Source: Thermococcus litoralis DSM 5473
Lineage (GTDB): Archaea > Methanobacteriota_B > Thermococci > Thermococcales > Thermococcaceae
NCBI RefSeq assembly: GCF_000246985.2
Contig: NC_022084.1
Coordinates: 825,246-889,245 of the forward strand
Length of the DNA: 64,000 nucleotides
Direction: 5' to 3'
The translations under genes were made by a program, and so were the position numbers. The notes below the pieces were generated by a model, which was not told the origin of the DNA, did no database searches, and saw only the letters and a list, made by a program, of their open reading frames with translations. Shown one piece after another: positions 36,748 through 47,418 of this stretch. The stretch's first letter is position 1; each line of letters starts with the position of its first letter.

Positions 36748-39700
36748 CTTTCAATTCTTTTAAAGTCTTATTGGAACTTGCCGTAATACATCCTTATGTT
36801 TGCGCTCCCGTTCCCTTGGATAACTTTCAATTCTTTTAAAGTCTTATTGGAACGCGAAAGCGTTATTAAGATGTAGTGTCTTACCCTTCATCTTTCAATT
36901 CTTTTAAAGTCTTATTGGAACGACAAAGTTTAGGGACACGGGAACAGTAGATATAATGGTCTTTCAATTCTTTTAAAGTCTTATTGGAACAGCATGGGTA
37001 AAGTCTGGAGTTGTAAAATACAAACAACTTTCAATTCTTTTAAAGTCTTATTGGAACGCTTCAATTGTTATATCATCTTTTGAGCATGAAATTGACTTTC
37101 AATTCTTTTAAAGTCTTATTGGAACTTGTTCTGGGCTTATCTTGTCAGTGACAAACTCCCAGATCTTTCAATTCTTTTAAAGTCTTATTGGAACAGCATT
37201 AATGTACCACCCGGAGTAACGGAGTCAAAGAGCTTTCAATTCTTTTAAAGTCTTATTGGAACTCAAAAGTCTTAAACAATTATTTACCTATTCAATTTTC
37301 TTTCAATTCTTTTAAAGTCTTATTGGAACACGCTGAAAGCGACATTCGCACGTGCAGACGGGCAATATTCTTTCAATTCTTTTAAAGTCTTATTGGAACA
37401 GGTGGTTTCGTCCCGATATCGTACACTTTCGACTACCTTTCAATTCTTTTAAAGTCTTATTGGAACTCCGAGTTTTTCTGCAACAATAAGTGTAGTCCCA
37501 GCCCCTTTCAATTCTTTTAAAGTCTTATTGGAACTGGGAGGTTAAACATAGCAGGGACAAACTTTGATATTCTTTCAATTCTTTTAAAGTCTTATTGGAA
37601 CCTTCCAGCCATCCTGAGTTTCAACAAAATCAAAAACTTTCTTTCAATTCTTTTAAAGTCTTATTGGAACTCCCGCTAAGGGACAGTTACCAGTACGAAA
37701 TCTACTTGCTTTCAATTCTTTTAAAGTCTTATTGGAACGTACATTAATGCTGTTTGTTTCTGTACTGCTTGTATTTACTTTCAATTCTTTTAAAGTCTTA
37801 TTGGAACTTAGGGGAGATACGGATAGGGTGTTCGCCGAGTTTACTTTCAATTCTTTTAAAGTCTTATTGGAACATAGTCGAATATGAGGGATACCAAGTT
37901 GGAGCTATTGCTTCCTTTCAATTCTTTTAAAGTCTTATTGGAACCCTTTATCGTCAAATACGGGCGTATTCCTATAAAATCCTTTCAATTCTTTTAAAGT
38001 CTTATTGGAACCCAGAGTTCAGCAACAATTATCGATGAGTTCAAGCTCCTTTCAATTCTTTTAAAGTCTTATTGGAACTACGAAAGACACTTTAGCACAG
38101 CTTTTAATATAACCGACTTTCAATTCTTTTAAAGTCTTATTGGAACTTAGTTGCGCTCACGTTCAAGGTGATGGTCTCGTTGTACTTTCAATTCTTTTAA
38201 AGTCTTATTGGAACCTCGAAGTGATCAAGAAGTTGAAAGTGCGCTATGCAACTTTCAATTCTTTTAAAGTCTTATTGGAACCGCTAACCACTACGTAAAC
38301 TCTTGATGGTTCTACTGATCTTTCAATTCTTTTAAAGTCTTATTGGAACGAAATAGCCCATACGGCTAAACCAAAAACGGAAACTGTCTTTCAATTCTTT
38401 TAAAGTCTTATTGGAACGGAATTCCTAAAAATCCGCGACCACCAAAAGGTAAATGAACTTTCAATTCTTTTAAAGTCTTATTGGAACCTCTAAATTAAGC
38501 GTTTTGTCTGGGGGGGTTTTAGAAACTTTCAATTCTTTTAAAGTCTTATTGGAACTTCAAGAAAAACGGAAATAACTACGATATTTATATAAACTTTCAA
38601 TTCTTTTAAAGTCTTATTGGAACTCACTACCAGCTGGTTATTCTCAAATAACCGGGTTTTATCTTTCAATTCTTTTAAAGTCTTATTGGAACGTTTCGGG
38701 GTTCATTATGTCCCTTAGCTTAAAGTATAGCCTTTCAATTCTTTTAAAGTCTTATTGGAACGTCCGAGCTTAACGCATGGGCTAAAGCACTAGAAAAGAC
38801 TTTCAATTCTTTTAAAGTCTTATTGGAACATACGGGGGCGGGTACGAATGAGCGAAAAGCTAGCGAACTTTCAATTCTTTTAAAGTCTTATTGGAACAAA
38901 CCTTGAAGGTTTTCGGGCTTATCGGCCGTTCTGGCTTTCAATTCTTTTAAAGTCTTATTGGAACTTACCACCTAGAGAAATAGCCGAAGAAAGAAAAGAA
39001 TACTTTCAATTCTTTTAAAGTCTTATTGGAACACGATTCCTTGGGCTTTTAATTCGTGTTCGAAAATTCTACTTTCAATTCTTTTAAAGTCTTATTGGAA
39101 CCATTTATTAAAGTCTACGGCGCGGATAGGGTTACAATAGCTTTCAATTCTTTTAAAGTCTTATTGGAACTTGAAAGCCGGTATATAGAGACGGTTAGGG
39201 TCATCCGGGGCGCTTTCAATTCTTTTAAAGTCTTATTGGAACACTACCCCCAATTATTTAATTAAAGGAGATGGTGATAAACTTTCAATTCTTTTAAAGT
39301 CTTATTGGAACCGGACTTAGACGGTGAACGCGTCCCTTTAGACCGCTTTCAATTCTTTTAAAGTCTTATTGGAACTTTCTGCACGGTTTAACACCTTTTC
39401 GAAGGCCTTAATAGCTTTCAATTCTTTTAAAGTCTTATTGGAACTAACGAAGCGAATACTACAAAATAAGCCGTACCATTTTCTAGCGACTTTCAATTCT
39501 TTTAAAGTCTTATTGGAACCGGTGTTTATGGCTTTAGCTAGGCCGTCGACGATATTACTTTCAATTCTTTTAAAGTCTTATTGGAACATAACACTTGGGT
39601 TCATACTAACATTTCATGAAGCAGCTTTCAATTCTTTTAAAGTCTTATTGGAACGTTGAAGACTTTGTTGATGTAGTGCTTGCTGTTTGTTCTTTCAATT

Positions 39701-39928
39701 CTTTTAAAGTCTTATTGGAACATTGGGAAGCTCTACTTAGGTCGCACTAGATTTATTTGCTTTCAATTCTTTTAAAGTCTTATTGGAACGGGCGCCGAAG
39801 GCGCCCACTTTGTTGATTTTCCCCTAAAGCGTCTTTCAATTCTTTTAAAGTCTTATTGGAACTCTTCGATGATTTAAAATCAGTTTTTCATTTTATTTCT
39901 TTCAATTCTTTTAAAGTCTTATTGGAAC
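36748..39928 (-). CRISPR. CRISPR array, leader-proximal block: 47 repeats
   Basis: Continues the same array to the right of the insertion sequence: 47 copies of the 30-bp repeat by hand count (first 36748, last 39899), with 46 spacers of about 36-46 bp; no degenerate repeat noticed. Together with the left block this makes 57 repeats and 56 spacers, one of which is split. The handle sequence and an AT-rich leader on the right show leftward transcription, so the newest spacers are near 39899. Open frames across the array that repeat NSFKVLLE are translations of the repeat, not genes. Confidence 0.98.
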
Positions 39929-40450
39929 AGGGACGAATTTTCCTCTAAACTCCCTATAAAGTAATTAGAGAGCTTGAAATTTATAAGCCTTTCCACAAAG
40001 GGTCAATAAAACAGCCATAAGAAGGCTCGAATCCAAGCCACTAGAAAAGACTTCAAAGCACTCACTTGCCCGAATTTACTACTTTTCTTTCATGCACAAA
40101 AATGTTCACGAGACTTCCAGAGACAAAACAAAAGGTAAAATCAAAAATAAAGCCTTAAAACATCCTTAAATCCAAAAAGGTTAAATTTCCACGAGGAGAG
40201 GATATCAAAGGATTTCTAATAAGCCTCCGCTCAAAATTCCGAAAAAATTTCGTTACAAAAACCTCAAAATATCATAACCTCCTGTTTGATAGTAACTTCC
40301 AGTTACTAAAGACTTCCAGACTGCTGCAAGGGGTTTGATTTGAAAATAAGACCACTAGAATGGGAAAAATTGGAAAATCAAGACCCACAACGAGAGCCGA
40401 GAACACCTCGCTTCACCCCTTAACCTCAATTTTTAACAAAAATTTGATCA
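39929..40450 (-). promoter_or_regulatory. CRISPR leader
   Basis: About 520 bp without a gene between the newest repeat and the guaB promoter. On the minus strand a TATA-like GGCTTATAAATTTC lies at about 39976-39990, some 50-60 bp before the first repeat, suitable for driving the array. The sequence is AT-rich with short A runs as expected for a leader; the outer boundary is arbitrary. Confidence 0.7.
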
Positions 40451-40486
40451 TTCATGGGGTTTCGAGCATAAATTTTGGCACAGTAA

Positions 40487-41992
<1,506 letters not shown>

Positions 41993-41997
41993 TTTTT

Positions 41998-42010
41998 ACA
42001 TTTTTATGTT
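41998..42010 (+). promoter_or_regulatory. Purine box upstream of guaA
   Basis: TACATTTTTATGTT follows guaB directly and is followed by AAAATAGCAAAATTTTTAAACG (TATA, split by several bases). It suggests that GMP synthetase is controlled with the purine genes, but its spacing differs slightly from the pur promoters. Confidence 0.5.
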
Positions 42011-42066
42011 CAAAATAGCAAAATTTTTAAACGCATATTTACAATTTTATGTCGAAGGTGACGCTC

Positions 42067-42990
42067 ATGTGGGAGAAATTTATTGAAGAGAAAGTTAACG
42101 AAATTAGAGAGACCGTTGGAGATGGAAAGGCAATAATAGCACTAAGCGGTGGAGTGGATAGCTCAACAGCGGCAATATTAGCTCACAAAGCCATTGGTGA
42201 TAGGCTCTATGCGGTCTTCGTGAATACCGGGTTTTTGAGGAAAGGAGAGCCCGAGTTCGTTATAAAAACTTTCAGAGATGAGTTTGGTCTAAACCTAATC
42301 TATGTAGATGCCCAAGAGAGGTTTTTTGAGGCACTTAAAGGTGTAACTGATCCAGAGAAAAAGAGAAAAATCATAGGAAAAACGTTCATAGATGTCTTTG
42401 AGGAAGTGGCGAGAGAAATCAACGCCGATTTCTTAATTCAGGGCACTATAGCTCCAGACTGGATCGAAAGCCAAGGGAAGATAAAGAGCCACCACAATGT
42501 TGGCGGCTTGCCAGAGAGATTGAACCTAAAGCTCATAGAGCCCCTAAGGGACCTCTACAAAGACGAGGTGAGAGAAGTTGCAAGGGAACTCGGTTTGCCG
42601 GAGAAGATATACAAGCGCATGCCATTTCCGGGCCCAGGATTGGCAGTAAGGGTTATTGGGGAAGTGACACCGGAGAAAATAGCCATAGTAAGGGAAGCTA
42701 ATGCAATAGTGGAGGAAGAGATTGAAAAAGCTGGTCTAAAGCCATGGCAGGCTTTTGCCGTGCTTTTAGGAGTTAAGACAGTTGGTGTGCAGGGAGATAT
42801 AAGGGCATACAAAGAAACAATAGCCGTCAGAGTTGTCGAGAGCCTAGACGGCATGACAGCAAATGCAATGGACGTTCCCTTTGAGGTGCTCCAGAGGATA
42901 GCTTTCAGGATAACGAGCGAAATTCCACAAGTAGGAAGGGTTCTCTATGACATAACTAACAAACCTCCAGCTACAATTGAGTTTGAGTGA
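42067..42990 (+). CDS. guaAB: GMP synthase, ATP pyrophosphatase subunit
   Basis: Activates XMP with ATP and aminates it with ammonia from the separate glutaminase subunit. The 307-aa protein has the PP-loop [30 protein letters not shown], the [19 protein letters not shown] block and the C-terminal dimerisation domain ending [14 protein letters not shown]. The start at 42067 follows AAGGTGACGCTC; ATG 42049 is in frame but lies upstream of that site. As in other euryarchaea the glutaminase is a separate gene, here 7 bp downstream. Confidence 0.95.
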   Translation: MWEKFIEEKVNEIRETVGDGKAIIALSGGVDSSTAAILAHKAIGDRLYAVFVNTGFLRKGEPEFVIKTFRDEFGLNLIYVDAQERFFEALKGVTDPEKKRKIIGKTFIDVFEEVAREINADFLIQGTIAPDWIESQGKIKSHHNVGGLPERLNLKLIEPLRDLYKDEVREVARELGLPEKIYKRMPFPGPGLAVRVIGEVTPEKIAIVREANAIVEEEIEKAGLKPWQAFAVLLGVKTVGVQGDIRAYKETIAVRVVESLDGMTANAMDVPFEVLQRIAFRITSEIPQVGRVLYDITNKPPATIEFE

Positions 42991-42996
42991 TGCGAA

Positions 42997-43563
42997 ATGA
43001 TCGTCATAATGGACAACCACGGGCAGTACGTGCACAGGATTTGGAGAACCCTACGCTACCTCGGCGTTGAGGCGAAAATAATCCCAAACACAACACCGCT
43101 TGAAGAGATAAAGGCGATGAACCCCAAAGGAATCATCTTCTCAGGTGGGCCGGATTTGGAAAGAACTGGAAATTGTGAAGCTATCTTAGAGAACTACGAA
43201 GACTTCAACGTGCCTATACTTGGGATATGTTTGGGACATCAGCTCATAGCAAAGCACTTTGGCGGCAAAGTTGGTAGGGGAGAAAAAGCAGAATACAGCC
43301 TTGTTGAGGTCGAGATAATCAAGGAAAACGATATCTTCAAGGGGCTCCCAAAGAGGCTTAAAGTCTGGGAGAGCCACATGGATGAGGTTAAAGAACTCCC
43401 AAAAGAGTTTGAACTCCTAGCTAAGAGCGAGTTCTGCCCTGTTGAAGCAATGAAGCACAAAGAACTTCCAATTTATGGGGTTCAGTTCCATCCGGAGGTT
43501 GCACACACAGAGATGGGAAGCGAGATTTACAGAAACTTTGCCAGGCTCTGTAGGGAGCTTTGA
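42997..43563 (+). CDS. guaAA: GMP synthase, glutamine amidotransferase subunit
   Basis: The 188-aa class I glutaminase partner of GuaAB. It shows [29 protein letters not shown], the nucleophile site [24 protein letters not shown] and the catalytic [14 protein letters not shown]. Co-transcribed with the pyrophosphatase subunit. Confidence 0.95.
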   Translation: MIVIMDNHGQYVHRIWRTLRYLGVEAKIIPNTTPLEEIKAMNPKGIIFSGGPDLERTGNCEAILENYEDFNVPILGICLGHQLIAKHFGGKVGRGEKAEYSLVEVEIIKENDIFKGLPKRLKVWESHMDEVKELPKEFELLAKSEFCPVEAMKHKELPIYGVQFHPEVAHTEMGSEIYRNFARLCREL

Positions 43564-43584
43564 TTTTTATTACGGTGGAAATAG

Positions 43585-43798
43585 ATGTTCTCAAAAATAG
43601 ATCCTAGGGGCAGGCTATAAATTCCAAAAAAGATGAGGGAGGAAACCTCCCAAACAAAACAATTGAAAACTCAAGAAGAATATACTAAACCAAGCACTGG
43701 AGGAGTTGAAATGATTTATGCAGACACAGGCAACATGGAGGATAAAAGTACTCGAAACTGCTTTTTATATCAAAGATATTAGGGAGTTTGAAGAATAA
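43585..43798 (+). pseudogene. Decayed VapBC-type toxin-antitoxin pair
   Basis: From ATG 43585 the reading MFSKIDPRGRL-stop-IPKKMREE matches the start of AbrB-type VapB antitoxins (K-x-D-x-x-G-R-x-x-I-P-K-x-x-R-E-x), interrupted by TAA at 43618. In the same frame GGVE precedes MIYADTGN at 43711, the usual N-terminus of PIN-domain VapC toxins (MIYADTDFF). This stops after 23 codons, while another frame ends IKVLETAFYIKDI. Both genes are therefore remnants. A GGGAGG-AAA-CCTCCC hairpin lies at 43637-43651 inside the remnant. Confidence 0.5.
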
Positions 43799-43898
43799 TC
43801 GTCCTTTGTTTTTTGTCTGAAGTAAACTCTCAATCATAAAAACAAAACTTTTTTAAATTTTGTTTTCTTACTATTTTAAAATGTAAAGGGTGAGAAAC

Positions 43899-44186
43899 AT
43901 GGGGTATACTATTTACTACCACATACACATTAGAAAGCCTAAAAAAGCCGCAGAGTTTATTGAGATAGTTTGCAAAGGGCTTGGGTGGGATTTTGATGTC
44001 AGAGAGGGGGAAATAATCATATTCCCCCCAGAAGAGAAAGTAGAGCCCCTTGTGATTAAAGATGGAAAGGGGTCCGCGAAAACTTACAAAAAAGAACCTT
44101 ACACAACGATTTATTTACTGCTACTGCTCTCACTCTCGGCCTTTGGCTCCGTTGATGTTTCCGATGATGGGGGCTTTGCTTTATGA
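43899..44186 (+). CDS. Small conserved protein of unknown function, perhaps truncated
   Basis: A 95-aa product starting MGYTIYYHIHIRKPKKA behind GGGTGAGAAAC. It contains EIVCKGLGWDF and a C-terminal YLLLLLSLSAFGSVDVSDD. I associate this layout with a small Thermococcales protein family of unknown role, whose members may be longer. Its last 76 bp overlap the convergent DUF2101 gene, so the 3' end may be truncated or fused by a deletion. Confidence 0.55.
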   Translation: MGYTIYYHIHIRKPKKAAEFIEIVCKGLGWDFDVREGEIIIFPPEEKVEPLVIKDGKGSAKTYKKEPYTTIYLLLLLSLSAFGSVDVSDDGGFAL

Positions 44187-44897
44187 ACCTCTAGGATCCT
44201 TTTTGGGATAGAGCTCCTGAATATCCTCTCCTCCACGAGGACTTTCACTATATCGCCCACTTCAACATCTTCCGCGCTTTCGACCCAGTACTTACCGGGC
44301 TTAACGTTGGCCCTTATGTCATCGTGGACATCTATCCTTACAAGTTCGCCTTTGACTTCTTCCACAACCCCATAAGTCCAGTCTCTGGTGAACTTTGATT
44401 TATAGAGGTATCTAAACCCCAGCACAGCTATAAAGATAATCACCAGGTAGGCATAAAAATAGTAGACGTTCTTTGCGAGCTTTCTCACCAAGAGATATCC
44501 AAGAAAGGACAAAAAGCCGATTACCGTTAGTCCGTAATAAAAGAACCTGTAAGGCTCGACCTCAATAAAGAATTCTCGATTTTTTAAGATGATGTATCTC
44601 AGATAAGCGAAATAAAGGGCAAAAAGCAGAGCAAGGTAAAGCTCACTTCCAAAGAGGACTAGGAGGAAGGACAATATGAGATAATACGATAAAGGAAAGC
44701 TGAATGCTCAAGCTTAAGAGCTCATGGGCTGTGAGTTCCCTCTTTATTAGCTTCCTGAGGAGTTTGAACTTGGGTGGAGTTTTTGATGGAGTGGGTTTGA
44801 TTATCTCATCTAGGATTCTTTTTGTCCACTTTGCTGATTTCACGGCGAAGGATTCGGCTGCTTCACCCAATTTGTAGAGGATTTCATCAAGGCTCAT
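44111..44897 (-). pseudogene. DUF2101-like membrane protein gene, frameshifted
   Basis: Two frames make one protein. The N-terminal part (ATG 44897 behind GGTGAAAATC) encodes MSLDEILYKLGEAAESF... to LSIQLSFIVLSHIVL, then switches to a dead frame. The second frame picks up at about 44674 with SFLLVLFGSELYLALLFALYF, three more membrane segments and a C-terminal beta-rich domain (YGVVEEVKGELVRIDVHDDI) with a Ser/Glu-rich tail. The frames overlap at 44643-44674, so a single-base indel near there explains the break. The intact length would be about 260 aa, typical of the Thermococcales membrane family DUF2101. It is the last gene of the pilin/CetZ operon. A sequencing error is possible. Confidence 0.75.
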
Positions 44898-44907
44898 GAT
44901 TTTCACC

Positions 44908-47418
44908 TCAACTACATGGGTAGTTCACAAGCAGGTCACATGCCGCCTCTTTGCCTAATATTGAAAGTGCTGTCTGATTGTCAAGGAAGAAGGGAATGAA
45001 AGATAAATCACCAGGTGGACTGAAAATGAAGTAGGGAGTGTCAAATGTTCCATATGAAACCCCCCACATTCTGTAGCCATTCGTCTCATTCCCATTACCA
45101 AAGTAATATTGAAGGAAATAGTAGTCAGCACTGCTCTGACCTTCTTTTAACGGTCTAGCCGTTAGGCCTGAAGTAAAGAGCGTAGAGAGCTTGCTGTCAA
45201 AGGAATCGTGTGGAATCAAGAAGCTCACCAAACCAATTGGATAATGTTTATTTTCATAACTTATTCCAAGCTCATCTTGGGTTTTATTTGCCAGCTCTTC
45301 GTAGTTTTCGTGGTTCTTATAGCTCCCTTCAAGTCTCTCAAATATAGACCATCCGTTGTATACCCCAAAGTACATCTGCTCCAAGAGGCAGCTGAGGAAG
45401 GGCTGAAGATCGTAGGCTTTTGCAGAGGAGGGTTTTATACCGACAGATTCTGCAGGTTTGGTTTCTATTGTGTCCGAAACACTGGCACTTGGCATTTGAT
45501 CGGCGTATTTGCGAATTCTCAGAGAATCAACGTAGTACTCATAACCGCCATGTATGACTACGCGATCAAAGGAGTTGTAAGTAGAGTCACTAGCCAAAAC
45601 TTGGGCATATGGCGTTGAAGTAGTGAAGTACCTAAGTGCCCAACCGGCGCTTCCTTGCGTGTAGATCTGGAAGGTAAGTTGAAGATCATCGAGTATCATC
45701 CTGAAGAAGTACCATTCATCTTCGGGAACACGAATATACGTATATCCAATCCTTTGAACGCTTGGATCGCTTGGATCCCTTCTGTCTATCTTTATCTGCT
45801 CGTTGTTTGGATTGTTAATGTTGTGGACAACTCCCATAGTGTAGCCTTTGTATTCTGAACCCTCCTTTTCCTCCAATCCAAGCCTGTCCTGATTTCCTCC
45901 CCCCCAGTTGCTTGGTCTGTAAATGTATCCTTCTAATATGTATCCCCTTCCAATGGTTTTACCAATGAGCTTTTCCCCACCGTTGGGATCATTGTTTTGA
46001 TCCTTTTTAAGGCTATAATCTCCTTCATAAGCCTGTTCACTTGATTGCTCTACGACACCATTTCCATAATCTTGCCAACCTTCCCATGACTCAAAGTCAT
46101 CGTAGAAGTCGAATACTTTGCTTGCATTTCCCCAATTCTCAACTGCATTGCTATCAAAGTATATGCTTATTGTTTTTTCACCCTTTGCAGGAAGAGTCAC
46201 GTTAACCCATATTAACGCATCAACATTGTCCCAAGCTCCTTGAGAACTGAACTGCCATTCCTCAACCCAGAAATTAATTGGATTGCAGTCTTCATCGTAA
46301 ACCATGATATTTGGAGTTTGAGGCAAGGAAATTTTATTGGAAGAAAGCTCCAGAGTTATTGGAACTTGAAAGTTCGTTAGAGTTGTTGAGCTGGGGTTAT
46401 TTATGGTGATGTTAACTCTGTAGTTGTAGCTCAAAGCACACCATCCTCCCTTTTCACTCCCAGCACTAAGGTTTTTGAAGACTAAAACCCCCGCATCGCT
46501 CTCATTGAATACATTCACCGGAGAGATCGAGATTCCACCTATGCTAGTATTCACAATTATTGGGCGATCCGTTTCTTCAAGAGAGCCATTTAAAAGCACG
46601 TAAGCGAGGGCGCCATCACCAGGATAAAAGTCACCAAAGTAAATGTAAGTTTTATTAACGTTTCTCGAGAAGTTCCCAAGTAAATATTGCTTATCACTGC
46701 TACCATTTCCTTCGAGTACCTTTATTGGCTTTCCTATCAGCTCGGGATATGGGTAAAGGCAAGCCCTAATAGATCTCGAATATCTTCCTCCCGTCATTGG
46801 AGGGAATAGTGGATCCTCGAGGTTTCTAATGTCTATAAACGCATAAGTGTAGTTGCCGCTCTTTGGGATGGAGCCGCTGTAAACTATCTTGCCGTTAAAA
46901 TCCCTCACCGTTATGTTGGGAATTCTTGCCTTCACGAAAATGGTGAAGGAATCAAGAACACCGACGGTGAGGTTTATGTTGTTCAATATCTCCTCGTCGC
47001 TCTGCTCTATCAAAAATCCCTGCTCAAGGAGATAGTCCCTTGTTAAAGCGAGCCATCTTGCAATGGTCTGGTTTTGCATAATCGTCTCCAAATTCTCATA
47101 GCCAGAAAGCTCCTCACTGGTTCCAAAGAGAATTAAATCTTTCAAGGTTTCGTTAGCCATTTTCTGTTTTATAAATTCCCCAGTGACTGTAACATAGTCT
47201 ATAGCGGCTATTAATGCTCTTTTTCCGGAAATTTCAAGTGCCTTTTGAAAATCAGAGTCAAAGTATGCAATTCCTCTAAAGCTCCTTTCCACAAGAACTC
47301 TTTCGCTCTGTGCCTGGAATATCTGAGAAGAAACATCTTCGTAAGTCGCTAAAAGAAGTAGCATAGGAATGAGAAGGACTAAAACGGCAGAATTTAAAAT
47401 AAAACCTCTCCTCTTCAT
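44908..47418 (-). CDS. Large secreted protein with type IV pilin-like N-terminus and DUF2341 domain
   Basis: An 836-aa protein beginning MKRRGFILNSAVLVLLIPMLLLLA, a short basic stretch then one hydrophobic helix as in archaeal pilin-like proteins. Around residues 340-450 is a DUF2341-like segment (FQVPITLEL, NFWVEEW, WVNVTLPAKGEKTISIYFD), followed by a concanavalin-like region (FYDDFESWEGWQDYGNG). Many N-x-S/T sites indicate an extracellular, glycosylated protein. ATG 47418 overlaps the stop of the upstream gene behind GGAGGGAGGA. Possibly a surface adhesin or pilus-tip component. Confidence 0.7.
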   Translation of the reverse strand: MKRRGFILNSAVLVLLIPMLLLLATYEDVSSQIFQAQSERVLVERSFRGIAYFDSDFQKALEISGKRALIAAIDYVTVTGEFIKQKMANETLKDLILFGTSEELSGYENLETIMQNQTIARWLALTRDYLLEQGFLIEQSDEEILNNINLTVGVLDSFTIFVKARIPNITVRDFNGKIVYSGSIPKSGNYTYAFIDIRNLEDPLFPPMTGGRYSRSIRACLYPYPELIGKPIKVLEGNGSSDKQYLLGNFSRNVNKTYIYFGDFYPGDGALAYVLLNGSLEETDRPIIVNTSIGGISISPVNVFNESDAGVLVFKNLSAGSEKGGWCALSYNYRVNITINNPSSTTLTNFQVPITLELSSNKISLPQTPNIMVYDEDCNPINFWVEEWQFSSQGAWDNVDALIWVNVTLPAKGEKTISIYFDSNAVENWGNASKVFDFYDDFESWEGWQDYGNGVVEQSSEQAYEGDYSLKKDQNNDPNGGEKLIGKTIGRGYILEGYIYRPSNWGGGNQDRLGLEEKEGSEYKGYTMGVVHNINNPNNEQIKIDRRDPSDPSVQRIGYTYIRVPEDEWYFFRMILDDLQLTFQIYTQGSAGWALRYFTTSTPYAQVLASDSTYNSFDRVVIHGGYEYYVDSLRIRKYADQMPSASVSDTIETKPAESVGIKPSSAKAYDLQPFLSCLLEQMYFGVYNGWSIFERLEGSYKNHENYEELANKTQDELGISYENKHYPIGLVSFLIPHDSFDSKLSTLFTSGLTARPLKEGQSSADYYFLQYYFGNGNETNGYRMWGVSYGTFDTPYFIFSPPGDLSFIPFFLDNQTALSILGKEAACDLLVNYPCS

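Noticed and set aside
39056-39659. ORFs with repeated NSFKVLLE
   Set aside because: They are translations of the CRISPR repeat and spacers, not proteins.
43637-43651. GGGAGG-AAA-CCTCCC hairpin as a terminator
   Set aside because: It is not followed by a T run and falls inside the VapB remnant.
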